Below, piece by piece: positions 42,826 to 55,198 of a stretch of DNA of 64,000 nucleotides. The notes under the pieces are model-generated. The model ran no database searches. It was given only the letters and a program-made list of their open reading frames with translations, and was not told where the DNA came from. A program made the position numbers and the translations under genes. The DNA comes from Nymphaea colorata (taxonomy: Eukaryota; Streptophyta; Magnoliopsida; Nymphaeales; Nymphaeaceae): the NCBI RefSeq assembly GCF_008831285.2, contig NC_045150.1, positions 1,192,001-1,256,000 of the forward strand, in the 5' to 3' direction. The number at the start of each line of letters is the position of its first letter. The first letter of the stretch is position 1.

Positions 42826-45800
42826 TCATGAGTTAGATCTCCTCAAGTAGACCATCAAACCAATCCCGGTTACTACGGCTGCCCCAACAATAACACCAGA
42901 CAGAAGATATGCACGTTGACCTCTTTGGTGGGTGCCCAAGTCTGATGGATGCCCCGACATTGGAAGCTCCGGCAGGGATGGGTATTCCAGTCGCAGTCTC
43001 AGAACCTGAAAGAAAAGACCAATTTACTTACCAAAAATGTACACAGGCCAGCCAAAAACAGGAGGGGTACATAAGTGTGTGGTTCGCAACCCATCAAAAA
43101 GTGGGTTTCCGAGGCAAAACATTGTTTAGCACGCTTTAAAATTTTCATAAAACAATCACGGGCCCCCCAAAAAAAAATTCCAGCTCTCAATAGCAACACA
43201 TGAAACATACACAGGGAACGAATCATGCAGAGTGTCATAGATTCTAGATTAGTTTTTACAACCACCGGCTTTTCACTAAACAACTGGATAGACATCCTCA
43301 TGTCATTTCAAACTAGCAATTCACTCATTTCGATTCAAAGGAACAGTTTTCCTAAGCAAAAAAAAAAACTAAAAGCAAATACATCTAAGTGATTAGTTTA
43401 TGGGAAAAAGCAAACAACATTCTAGGAACATACACTCCAGCTAGAGTGCCATTCCAATTATACTAGATGTCTCCAAAGAGCCAACTCTCCAGCTTAAGTG
43501 AATTGCAGTCAAACTAAGTCATAACAGTCGCTGCACTCATAAGTTCCAGGTAGAATGTCGCTTCAATTATATCAAACGTCTTGGAACAGCTAACAATCCA
43601 GCTGAAGTGAATTGCAGTCAAACTAGTCAGACAGACCTTTCAAGACAGTTGCTACACCCAAGTCCACCTACTGTATCATTCCAATTATTCAGATGTCTCT
43701 GAAGAGCTGAAGCAAATTTTGGTCAAGCTAAGTCACAGGACTCCTCAAAACAGTTAATGCAACCGAGCTGACACAACTCGGATGTGGCAACTGACATTTT
43801 TTTTTTCTTACATCATTGAATCACTAATGTAGATAATATACATACATATATCCTCGCCATACCCACACCATGTTTTTTTTTTTAAGAAAAAGCTGCACCT
43901 GAAGCACCCCACACCTGTCTGACACAGCAGTGAAGTGGACATGCTGAGAGAGAGAGAGAGGGAGACAGAATAAGCCAAAGGTTTACAACCCTGCAGACCT
44001 ATACCAAAAGAGAAAATGCTCAAGTTTTGTAGGCTAAGGAAATACACTTTTTTTGTAATAATTGATCATACGTTTTTGTGCAATAATTGTTCCTATGTTT
44101 TTTTTTACCATGTTAAATAGTTAGGTGTTTTCAAAAATCTAACCATATAGATGGATCTAGAGAGTTGAAAATTTTGAAACCAAAAAAAAAAAATCAATTT
44201 CTAGGTATGCGTTTATTTATTGTGCTTTTTTTTGTGTTTGAATGTAGACAACATGTGTGTGTGTCTGTATGTGTGTATGTGTGTGGGCATGTGTGTAAAG
44301 AGAGAGAAAGAGAGAGGGAGAGAGATCAATGTTCAATATAAGTATAACTACGTATTTACCATGTTGCATTATATCAAATCTGACAAACAACCACCTATTC
44401 TTCAATAAGAGCATCACCTTGGTGAATATCAAAATTTACATGCTATGGAAATCTACACAATCAAAAAAAAAATCTAATATGCCTTATGTTTGTCAATTTT
44501 TCTATGTATGTCATATTTTTCTTAATAATTGTGCAAAGAATAAACAAGACCTAGAGCACTTGAATTCAAAATCATATAAATTTACTCTCCAACACGAAAT
44601 TGTCAAAACATTTCGTCTTTGCACTCCAATGTAAAAGAGCAGCAGATCAAGCAATAGATAGTAGGTGGATTGGTTTGAAAGTCAATGAATTAATAAGAGT
44701 ATATTATTATTCCTAACAAAAATGAAAGTAAGATACTCTGTGACTGTAAGGTATGGACAATTTCGTCCCCTTCTAAGACAGAAGCCTCGTGCTCAAAGAT
44801 GCCATTTATGAAACCTGAAATTTTTGCAGTTTTGCATAGTATTCTTTCAAGTTGGAATTTGCTTGCTTGCCCACAAAGAAAGGGACAAGTGCAACATAGG
44901 CAACCATTTTTGGAGTTGGGTAAAAAAAATTCTCGCCTCAAGAAATAGAGAAATGTTAAGACTGATTATCAGGGAATTAAGGCTAAACAGTCGATAAGAG
45001 AAAAATAATACAATAATAATTAATAAATTAGAGTTCAAAAATGGATGTTAGACTAATTAGTTACAGTTTGTAACTGGTGGTGGTGTTCTTTATCCCTATT
45101 TCTTTCTACTTTTACCTTTCTTTCTTTTCCTTAGTATTCTACTCTTACCTTTGTTTACTCTTTTTCTTCCCCACCCACCACCACCTCCCCCCCTAACTTT
45201 TTTTTTTTTCCTTCTTCTTCTTGTTGTCTCATTTTTCTTCTTCTCTCTCCTCTTTTGCTTTTTGGCTGCCTAGGTGCAGGCTATGTGCTGCTTAGTCCTG
45301 TTTGAAGGTCCAGTGTCTAGGTCCACCGAGCAATTTGGTCTATATAAGTCAAGTACCTTTTTCACAACCTTTCCATAATATCTTTAATAATGTCTAAGAT
45401 GGCTTCCAAACCAAAAAATATTCAATGTCAATAAGAAAACTATAACCGACGTTCAAAATTTTTTCTGCACTTCATGGTGGTAAACATCCATTTTTCACAT
45501 ATCTGGTCATCAATAGTAATTCTAACCTTTGAATGATGGTTGATAAGATTCAATTGTTTTTCACATGCTAAAGCACATCTTTTAGACCCGCATATTCTTG
45601 AATTATGGCCATTCATTTTTACAGTGTTGGAAAAATCAAACCTTGTTCAGCATTGAAACTTATTAACCTTTTAAAATTACAGTTAAAATTATCTCAAACA
45701 CCCGATGCGTTAAATCAAATATGTGATGGCTACATCTACTCAAACGGGGTCCACCTATAAGGTGACCTGATTTGCACACACACAAATAACACTAAAGACC

Positions 45801-45927
45801 GTAGCATCTCATTGTCAGGACAACCACAAAATTGAGTCTATCTCTCGTTGTTCATGCTTCAGTAATGAACATCGAAGGAAAGAATCAGCGTTTTTATCAA
45901 GATTGTTAGAACTCAAAAGCTAGTTGT

Positions 45928-45993
<66 letters not shown>

Positions 45994-48900
45994 TATATTA
46001 TATACTTTCTCAGTAGTCAAAGATAGAAGTTGGTCAAATCCCTAAACATGCTAGTTGGTCTGAGTTGGCCCAAGTAGGTCTTCAGAAACCCAAATAATTT
46101 AAAATTTTAAAATTTTAAAAATTTAAAAAAAAAAAAGAGAGAAAGACAAAAAACTAACTTACAAAAAGCATAAAAATACCAGTATATCACTATAAATCAA
46201 GTAAAACTGTAAAACACATCTTGCATTTCTTGGATAACAGACTGAATCAAAACTAGCACAAACATTCCTTTACTCTTAAATATAAAAATATAAGTGAAAA
46301 GCATGTTTTATTAGTGTTGACAATAAAAACACACAAAAAAAAATCGTGAAAAAGTGGGAAATAAGTATAAATATCAAAAATAACAATAAAGAAAAGAAAA
46401 GGACACTCCTTTGATTTTAAAATGGTAAACAAAAAAAAAACATATGGCTGATATGAACTGTATAATGTTGAGCATAAACATGCAAAGAAAACATTCATAG
46501 CAGAAAAAAATAACAGAAAAAGAAAATACTAGGGAAATAAAATTTGAAATCCACGCGACTCAAGAATTCCATTCCAAATACTAGTGGAAAGATTCTAATT
46601 TCATGCAGCAACAATGAAACTTCAAGATTTCTGTTTCAGAATCATGCACCAATGACAAATTGACAACCTTAAACAAAAACCAAGTTATAAATAAAACTTT
46701 AGTTGCCAAAAGCATCATCAAGATAGCAAGGGAAATTACCTTCAATCCAGCTAACCTGGCATGGCTGATAGCACCAGCAAGATCACTATCATTGGTAAGA
46801 AGAACCCGATCACCCTCATCATCTTCATACTACAAAGGTGAAGAAATTATGATATGCAACACGTGCAAAATTACAACCAAAAAAAAAAAAAAGTTTTGCA
46901 GTCCAAAAGCAGTACCAAAAGCTGGGGCCTATGTGATTGATCAACATCACAACCTATCCTCTGCATGACGGCCGAAACAAGCTCACCTAGACTCTCAGAT
47001 CCTGCAACCATAGTATCTTTTTAGTCATACAGGACAGTATTTTTTCAGACGTACAGGTCAAATAACTTCAAGAATCACAGCAATGAAATCCAAGTAGTTC
47101 AATGGCCTTGTTCCCACTAACCACAATTGAAACGATGTACATGGCCATTCCGGTCTTCAAACTTAAAGGTAAAGTTGTTTCCAAGTCCAAGGGATGGATA
47201 TGTGGACCTCGAGGTTTCAGCACCATCTGATGCCATGAAACCAGAAACGTCACTGCAAATGGACAGTATTTCTGTTATGTAGGATAACGATAACATTTGA
47301 TACTGATTTATAGAACAATGAACAAATAATGCCTTTGTGTTTCAAATTCATCTTCTGGTGGCTCAAGTGCGAGAGCTGAATCCCAGAATTTCTGCATCAT
47401 TGTATTTGCCACATCATTGACAGCCCCAGCACTTCCTTCAACCTAAGGGCAAGGACCAAGGATATAGAACAACATTACTTTGCAGTTCATACACAAGCAT
47501 CCAATTTTCAAGTTATACATACATACTTGACCATCAGTAGCCTGAAGACCCAAAAACAGGAAAGAGAAACCACATAGCTAAAAATATATTTGCCAAGGAA
47601 GCCCAAGCAGAACAACTGATTAAGGCTAACAATCTAAATCTATTCCTCATACATCAACACTGCAGTCGTCTGGGGAATCAAACCTACAACAAGTTGGATG
47701 AAGGAAAACTTTCAGACTTTCAGTCCTTCAGCCAATCCACTCTCCTAGGATTGCCACTACAAGGACTGTCGCTACAAGGCCAGTTAGCGCTTGATATCAT
47801 AAGATTGTCATTAGAACAGAAGAAAAAACAAAAATAAGAACTGAAAAAAAAAAAAAACAAAAGAACCACACATCAATGCATTTAATAGTCACAAGCGACA
47901 ACCAAAAAAGAACACAAGGACCTTATACCATTACATATAACTAAGTCACAAGAGGAGTCAACTTTTGACCCATGTTCATATTCTTAGGTGTGGCATGTTT
48001 TTTTACCAATCTAGAGTCACTGAATCATGTGTTTTGACCAATAAGGGTTCGCTATATGAAGCTTTAGATGTTTGTTCAAGACATTTTATACTCCTATGCA
48101 GCAAAAGTAACAGATCCTTGAGCAGAACCTAAACTCATTGATTAACAGGTTCTAGTAAAAGCGGTAAATTGTCTTTTCATTCACATATTCTGCTTTATGG
48201 AACTACTCAAAATATGTTGGTCATGGATCTCACCATTGAAATTGCAGCATGTGTTATCTGTAGGACATCCACACAAGCGACGGGGCATCCATCTGAAAAA
48301 AGAGAACAAATTAATAAGAAGAAAAAAATTTCACTTCCAAGGAACCCAGCAATCAAGTAACTTCTACCTTTTAACTCACCTTTGTCAACAACAGGTAAGT
48401 GCAAGAATTTCCCATCATGCATGATATGCAATGCATCAAGTATTGTTGTTTGCAGCGTTGCACACTCAGGATTGTGTGTCATCACCTTCAGCAATAGACA
48501 AATAAAATTCCTCAATGGCATTACATTAAGCTAAGGGTTCAGAGAGAAAAGAAATTAATCTAATCCATATGACAACCGGTTTCAGATCCTCCTAGCTACC
48601 TTGCCTCACGTCTGAAAAACTTGAAGGATAAGAGGAAGGAGAAGGTACAAACACAAGGTGCCAGGAAGATTTGTTAGTGACTCAGTTTGACAGTCATAAG
48701 TTACTAGTAATCCTTTATCTTCTGCAATTAGAGACAGATTCTCTTAAACTAGTAGAATGAAATGTTATCAGTTTCAATTTCCCATGGTTGAATATAACGT
48801 GTGATTAGTCAAAATAAATCCTAAACCATGTCTAAAAGTGTGACTTGGTTTACTCATCGTTTTGCTGTTGGATAAAGCAGAAGCATGACTAATCACGAGC

Positions 48901-50667
48901 AAACCACTATTCACTCCATTGCCTCACAACCGATATAGAAACTACTAGGGTAGAATTTTGCAGTGCCAAACTCCTACCCTAGTACCTTCAATTTACTTCG
49001 AAAATCTTCAAGGGGAGAGTTTGACTACCCCAGTTCTCAGCCATGGAATTGACATCAAATCCATGGGTTTTTCAAGCTCCACATTTCCAAACCATGGATT
49101 TGAAGCTTATCGCAGAAATGCATGGATTAAAGATGCATGGGTTCCAAATTGCTATTGTAATTTATGCATCTGTCAAATAAGGGATTCATAATCCCTGTTG
49201 AACACCATGGACCTGAGACAAGAACATAGGATCTCATATCACCTCCAGTCTCAGATCAAAGGCATTCAAATACCCCCTTAGGAGAGATTCATATCTCAGA
49301 CCTGCTCTGGTCTCAAGAGCCTTAGAGCTTACGATCCTGAGTTTTGATCACTCCCTCTCCCTATATCATAATTTTGAAAATGCCAAAGTGAAGAGTCAAT
49401 CTTGAGTTTGGATTCCCTGCCACATCAGATCCACAGAATGAAAACCCTTCACATTCAAAGACACCCTTGATGTCCATCAAATTTCCCACCTAGTATCATG
49501 GAATTGGATTTAAGAAATAACAATACCTAATAACCAAAGTAAAAGCTTCACATTGAAAGTCAAAACCAAAATCTAGAAATACCATAACTTTGTCCTCAAA
49601 TTACAGTGCAATTTCTTTTTTAACTGTACAGAATCAAAGTAGTGATGAAAGAAAGGAATGGGATAAGCTTTCACTCATATTGTCGTTACACTTAAATAAA
49701 CATGCTGGAGCAAACAGACACAGCACACAGATAAGAGCATGAGATAAAGAACCAGAGTGAGAAGTAGAAGGCCCCTAACCTATGATACCAGTGTTAGGGC
49801 GAATATCGTGTGCTTTACTCCCTTCATATTTTTCACTACTTTAATGCCACAAAAATCAAAGTGCTATGTTTTAGATGCAAAGTTAACATTCTCCTGGAAA
49901 AGACATGGCAGAAAAAGAAGACATCCAGTCCCCAATGCATGACATCTTCGGAAGAAACTAAATATATAGTCGAATTCTATACATTGTGAACAAAGATAAG
50001 TTCATGAAAAGATATAACCACTAAAAAAGCTTCCTTCAAAAGATAGATTCTGAGAAATCGGAATTTACCGTGTTTGAATGTAAAAAAAGCAATATCTGCT
50101 TCAAATGATAATATCCACTAAGAGGTCCCTAAGATTGATGCAGTCAAGATTGAGATATGTATGAAAAGAACCTTTTCTACAAGGGTTAGTTCAGGAGATA
50201 GATTTTGAGCCACAACTCGCATAAGCACATCCTTTGAACTGCATTTGAGCAAGGAAGGAAACAAATAATTAGAGGCAGATTAATGCTTGACCATGCTGAT
50301 CACGTTCCAAACAAAATGAAAAGCAGTAAACTGCAAGTAGGTTTCTGTACGTAAGAATCCCCTGAGGTTTGTTCCCATTGACAATAATCACAGAGTTGAC
50401 GCGAAATTCTCGCATTCTTTTTGTGGCAACATAGACAGGATCTGAAGGCAACACAGTTGCAACCCTGCAAAATAATGCACATTTTTCTAATGGTAGGAGT
50501 TGACAAGCAAACACATGTAACCTGATATGAGAACAAAAACACAATGACAATCTGAAACATAATCACTTCAAACAAATATTAGTCACACCTTGTATTATCT
50601 GTGACGATTGTTGATAATGAAGGCTTAAACATCCTCTCTCGCAGTGTTTCGATGAAAGCATATGGAC
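42826..50667 (-). CDS. CBS and PB1 domain-containing protein (CBSCBSPB family), C-terminal ten exons; 5' part not found
   Basis: Exons in transcript order: 50667-50589, 50464-50351, 50238-50172, 48485-48380, 48292-48234, 47442-47333, 47252-47122, 47001-46916, 46829-46740 and 43005-42826. All phases fit and give 339 residues plus TGA, opening mid-protein with (G)PYAFIETLRERMFKPSL. Next come a CBS pair (VATVLPSDPVYVATKRMREF, ILTSKDVLMRVVAQN, VEKVMTHNPECATLQTT, DALHIMHDGKFLHLPVVD), a conserved NTMMQKFWDSALAL segment, a PB1 domain (FTFKFEDRNGHVHRF and acidic YEDDEGDRVLLTND) and a C-terminal membrane segment (LLSGVIVGAAVVTGIGLMVY) before RRSNS. Known plant relatives have two CBS pairs, so the N-terminal pair and the start codon are missing. 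CBS pairs usually bind adenosyl ligands and PB1 mediates protein pairing; the precise role is unknown. Junctions are GT-AG except the donor after 47333, which is GC (see findings). Confidence 0.9.
43441..43760. repeat. Three degenerate tandem copies of a roughly 110-bp unit
   Basis: Copies start near 43443, 43552 and 43672. Each contains a block like attccaattat...gatgtct, then gaagtgaattgcagtcaaacta or a variant, then a cagttgctgca-like end. Divergence between copies is high. Confidence 0.65.
45927..45998. repeat. Compound microsatellite (CT)n(AT)n(AC)n
   Basis: About 28 bp of CT repeat pass directly into AT repeat and then AC repeat, within an intron of the CBSCBSPB gene. Such tracts are length-variable. 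Confidence 0.95.
48486..50171 (-). other. Intron (1.7 kb) within the CBS-encoding part
   Basis: Donor GTTCTT after the VEK codons (50172) and acceptor AG at 48486-48487 before VMTHNP. The interior includes repeated ccatggattt phrases at 49060-49280, similar to those at 37417-37668. No coding sequence is recognised. Confidence 0.75.
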
Positions 50668-51780
50668 CTATAACAAAGTGTAAAATTCATGTTCCACTGG
50701 TATAAAAAAAATAAACATTAAAGCATCTGAACATCAAAACAGAATCTTGAGATATTTGAAAATTTGAGCACATGGAACTTGAAAACAGAAAAGCTCACAG
50801 CTCACATGCTGCTATTTCACAAACATGCAACTATTCAGTATGAGAAATTTCACACATGCAATGACATACATGCGTGTGTGTGCATGAGAACAAATATATA
50901 TACATGCAGACCATAAAATGCTCTCAGCTCCTATGTCTATTTTGTCTTGAATATATAGTTGACAACATACTACTTCCTGCATATTTTCATTAGTATACTG
51001 AAGGCCCCAGCACCACATCACACTTCCAGCTTCTGGAGTCTACTTCTAACAGTATGCCACACAAGACCGCTATCTTCTTCTTATGCAAACAGTCAGCAGC
51101 AAAACATGTGGAGAATGGACCTTGTGCAAAAATTACACATAATACTTGCTCCATTTAGAATCTGCTCACCAATCAATGTTGTTAAAGAGCATAGTAAAAA
51201 AAAATGTGTATTGTTTCAACAAAAAAACACGCTAAAGCGCAAAAAAACATCAGCCGAAAGGGTATACAAAAAGATGCATCTTTTCAAAAAGGTACAAAAA
51301 CATGTTTCTTTGAATTTTCTTCGCAATCTTCTTACTCGGTTCAAATTCTTTTGGGCAGAGGTATCAGGTGTAATATTAAAAATTATAATGGCGAAAAAGG
51401 AACCTTACAAAGAAAGTTGACTTTTATGTTTAAAACTTGGAGTCGATTTAGAGAGACAGCAATTATAGCCACTATACAACATCTCAGACATCTGATGCAT
51501 CTGCATCAGATGCTCAAGCTTTTAAAAGAAAAAAGCAAATCAAAAAAAAAAAAAAAAAGCTTCCCCACGAGTTGTCGCCGGCTGTCAGGACGGCCGGACA
51601 ACCGGCGACACCCCCACGGGCCATCAATGGTGGCGGCAAGTAAAAAAATTTTGCATTTGACGCAAATTTTTTTAAAGGCAGGGGTGGCAACCGCTGCCCC
51701 TTTTTACTTGGAAATTTTGAATTTTCTTAGCTACTAAATATCAACAAACTTAGTAAGCCGATAGTTAATAGTGATAATAC

Positions 51781-51813
<33 letters not shown>

Positions 51814-52159
51814 TAGTTAACTAATATATCATAACATAACTTAATTTTCATATTAAGGCAACTGCAGTAAGTTTGTGGTCGGTCAACTTAACAGACCCAG
51901 CAAACTGGTTCCTAATAGAGTAACCAATTCGTTAATTGATTAGACATTCATCAAAGAATAACTCTTGAATTAAGAATTTTTACTTAATCATGTAAGAATT
52001 TAGGTGAATCCTTAAGAAAATCAAAACCATTACATGATTATCTTTCCAATGAAAATTGCATCATTAACTTTATGCTGTCTTTGTTTTATCATTTATGATT
52101 TTCCTTAAATTGAAATGAGATTTAAATTTTTCTTATTTTTAATGACTGTTGAAGTGCTT
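50668..52159. other. Region upstream of the visible CBSCBSPB exons
   Basis: This is where the next upstream exon of the CBSCBSPB gene (ending at phase 1) would be expected. Reading the minus strand I find no CBS sequence. The stretch holds a GC-rich hairpin at 51573-51610, an imperfect palindrome at about 51642-51675 and an (AT)n run at 51781-51812. If the gene is intact it continues beyond the transposons and probably beyond 64000. Confidence 0.5.
51573..51610. repeat. GC-rich 14-bp hairpin
   Basis: The arms at 51573-51586 and 51597-51610 are inverted copies with one mismatch, around a 10-nt loop. The motif sits between a poly-A run (51541-51558) and a palindrome (aaaattttgc ... gcaaatttttt). 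The composition is sharply richer in GC than its surroundings. Confidence 0.8.
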
Positions 52160-53290
52160 GATAGCTGATTGCCGAAGACACTACATTAAGAAGGAGGACA
52201 AAATGTATAAAGGCAAGGATCCATTTTGATTTTGGTCACATGCAACCGAAAATGATGAAGAGAGGTTGAATTGCAACTATAGTAGTGAACAATATACAAG
52301 AGGAATTACTCAATTTAGGTATCATTTGTCTGGTATTCAATGTCATGATGTTGCTCCACCTTATAATGTGCCTGAAAATATCAAGCAAATGGCAATTGAA
52401 ACTTGTAGGTCTCTTGATGAGAGGCCTACAAAGGAGAAAATGCAAAGTATAAGTATACCACACTTAAGTGTAGGTTCATCAAGTTCGGTTAGTATTTTTT
52501 TCTATGCAAGATCATTTGAGAGAAGACAAGGGCAAAATCAAAAGGTTTCAGGCATGATCAAAAAGCCAGAAAAGGATTAATTTGACAAGCTCCTATCTAA
52601 AGCTATTATAATGAACAGTTTACCTTCCAACTTGCTTAGATCAATGGATTTTCAAAAATTTTGTTACTGTTGCTAAAAACTATGGCCCAGGATATATTCT
52701 CCCAAATGGTGAAACACAAGGAAAAAACTAATAGTTGAAGCAAAGGAAGATGTTCCATAATAAGTTGATGAAATGAAGAACAGTATTTATGCACAATTAT
52801 ATTTGATATTTGGAAAAAAACAATTAGGATCGGATCCTAATATAAACTTGTCGGTAAGCTTTTCACCATGCACCATATTTTGGAAGGCAAAGCATGTAAA
52901 GCAATGCCTTGAAAATGCATATTGTATAATTAACTTTTGGTCTTCAGCTATAGAAAAAATAGGGCCGAGAAAGTTGTACAACTTGTTATAGATAATAGGA
53001 AAAATTACAGAAAGGCAAAATAGATTCTTAAGGGAGATACACAAATAATTTTTATTACATCTTGTGTGTCCCATTGCATTGACTTAATGTTTAAACTTTG
53101 AAGACACCAATGGTTTAGAAGATGTGGCAAGTATCACGAGCATAGCAAGGCGAATAATCAAGTTCATATACAAAAAGCAACAAGCTTTAGATATAATGAG
53201 AACTCATACAAAGGCAAAGGAGTTGAAGAGGCGTGGTGTGACTTCATTTGCTTCTTATTTTATTTTGTTTGGATTCTATCTTAAAACAAG
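52160..53290 (+). pseudogene. hAT-family transposase relic (BED-type finger, DUF659-like region)
   Basis: At 52200-52460 the plus strand shows KDPF, then a CNYC-SEQYTRGITQFRYHL finger (C-x2-C with H further on), then HDVAPPYNVPENIKQMAI, which is the plant hAT/DUF659 plan. At 53110-53270 a second block reads DVASITSIARRIIKFIYKKQ, then MRTHTKAKELKRRGVTSFAS, the conserved middle of the same family. The part between is broken by stops and is shorter than in complete transposases. No terminal inverted repeats were found. Confidence 0.7.
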
Positions 53291-53310
53291 AAAAGGGTTT
53301 GAGGTTTATG

Positions 53311-53388
53311 GTTGTTTCCAATTGTTGAGAAAACGTGTTGTTTCCAATTGTTGAGGAAACGTGTTGTTTCTAATTGTTGAGAAAACAT
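53311..53388 (+). repeat. Three tandem copies of a 26-bp unit
   Basis: The unit gttgtttccaattgttgaga... begins at 53311, 53337 and 53363, with one or two changes per copy. The TGTTG of the second or third copy may serve as the start of the Copia LTR that ends at 53606. Confidence 0.9.
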
Positions 53389-53606
53389 GCTGCTTTTGAT
53401 ATTTAAAGTGTTATGTGTTTTGGTATTTAGTATTAGGTAGCTTTCTGAATTTTTAATATTTTGGTGGACTCTTTATGTAAAGGGTTAATATTAACCCTAA
53501 TCCTATTTAGTCTAATGAAAAGAGGAGCAGCCTTACGTTTTTCTAGACTGCTACCTTTCTCTCCTCCTTCCTCTCGTTCTTCTCTTCTCTACCTCTCAAC
53601 GTAACA
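53336..53606 (+). repeat. Probable 5' LTR of Copia element A
   Basis: The right end is firm: ...cgtaaca directly precedes the primer site at 53607. The left end must begin with TG and could be 53336 or 53362, because of the 26-bp tandem repeat. It contains no coding sequence. The element's 3' LTR is missing, so LTR comparison is impossible. Confidence 0.65.
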
Positions 53607-53618
53607 TGGTATCAGAGT
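53607..53618 (+). other. Primer binding site of Copia element A
   Basis: The sequence tggtatcagagt matches the tRNA-iMet primer site except for the last base and lies right after the LTR end. Confidence 0.85.
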
Positions 53619-54191
53619 TTGGGACCTAGGACTGTGACGTCTAGGGTTTCACGCGGCTTTTCTTTCTCTCCTTTTCTCTTCCTTTCATTCACGATAAGGT
53701 TGGGGCTGTCGGTGGGACTGCTTGATAAAGAAAAAGGGGCAGATCACGTTCTTCATGTAGAGACGTGATCTGTACCCTATGTTGCTGCTGAAGAAGATGT
53801 GTTGTTGTTGACATTCAGATCTGAAGGTCGAAGTCCCTCATGTTGCTGAAGAAGACGTGTTGCTGTTGACGTTCAGATCTGAAGTTCAGAGCTGAATGCA
53901 GAAGTGTATTAGATCTAACCTTCATGGTGCCGTTGCAAATTGTTGGTGTTGATCAGATCTGATTCAGTGGATGTTATTATAAAAAAAAAAGGTATAATAT
54001 CAGATCAGACGTTGATTTTTTGTCATAGGTTTGATTTTCAGACGTTGATTATCAAAAATATATATATATATATATATAACGTCTGATCTGCCTGGCGTGT
54101 GGTGCAGAGTTTTTTTTTTGAGTCGCAGAGTTGTTTTCTCAGTCGCAGGTTGATTTTCAGTCTATCGTGGGTCTGGTTTCGTGGTTTTATC

Positions 54192-55198
54192 ATGGCTGCA
54201 AACAGATCTATACAATTTGATATAACTGAATCTGGAAATCAACACAAAGAGGCAAGTGTTGAATACAAAGCTTTCCTTTTTCGTTTGGATCTACTATCAA
54301 ACTTGATGGAGCCAACTATGATGTATGGGTTAGAACCTTCATGTTGTCGGTCGTTGGACATGGGAAGAAATATATATTAGAAGAAGATGAACCAGTTGAA
54401 AAAACTGGTAAATAGTAAATACGCACGGTGGGAGGAAGAAAACAGCATTATTAGTGCTTGGCTTATGAATAGCACTCAGCCCCACATTGCAGCAGGACTT
54501 TGTTATTATAATACAGCCAAAGATATGTGGAATTCTCTTCGACAGACGTATTCTCAAGATAAAAATATCAGCAACATTTTATAGGTTCAGCAAGAATTGT
54601 TACAAATGTAGCAAGGTGACAATGATTTGACAGAATATTTTACAAAGTTGAAGTTTACTTATGAAAAGATGAATTCCTTAAAACCGCCCTGTAAGCATTG
54701 TCTCAAATCTCACATGGAGCAAATGATTGTGGTTAAATTTCTTGCTGGACTATCTTCTGATTATTCTGCACCAAGGCTCAAATGCTTACAGGCTCTGATT
54801 TTCTTAAACTTGATGAGGCCTTCAATAGACTAAACAGATTGGCTGTTACTCTTCCTCCATCCTCGAACAACTCGCAGCCTTCTGCCCTTGCCTCATTTGG
54901 AGGAGGAAGAGGTGGTCAGTACTCTTCTCGTGGTAGAGGAAGAGGCCGAGGCCCTGGAGGACGTGGAAGACTTCAGTGCACATATTGTGGTCGTCTTGGT
55001 CACCTAGAGGATAGGTGCTGGAATAAAGTGGGTAAACCTAACTCATCCACTTCTTCGTTTGTGACATCTTCATCCAGCTCTACTCCAAACACACATCCTA
55101 TCAATATGGCTCCTAAGGCGAATCCCATTGCTGCTTCAGTAGATGCTACATCTCTTAATTTAAGTCCAGCTGAAATTGATTTAATTATGGAGCATTGA
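54192..55198 (+). pseudogene. Gag of Copia element A with CCHC knuckle
   Basis: Frames starting at 54192 (MAANRSIQFDITESGNQHKE) run through KYARWEEENSIISAWLMNST, FTKLKFTYEKMNSL and a UBN2-type gag. A G/R-rich stretch and a CX2CX4HX4C knuckle (CTYCGRLGHLEDRC, about 54975-55020) follow. Stops and shifts occur near 54380, 54580 and 54800. Confidence 0.85.

Larger units (their letters stand above)
43006..46739 (-). other. Last intron (3.7 kb) of the CBSCBSPB gene
   Basis: The intron separates the PB1 end from the membrane-anchor exon. It contains three degenerate tandem copies at 43441-43760, a GT-rich tract near 44252-44296 and a compound (CT)(AT)(AC) microsatellite at about 45927-45998. I see no transposon coding sequence. 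Confidence 0.8.

Noticed and set aside
43808-45998. Direct-repeat tracts that might suggest a CRISPR-like array
   Set aside because: They are simple microsatellites and diverged tandem repeats in a plant intron without regular unique spacers.
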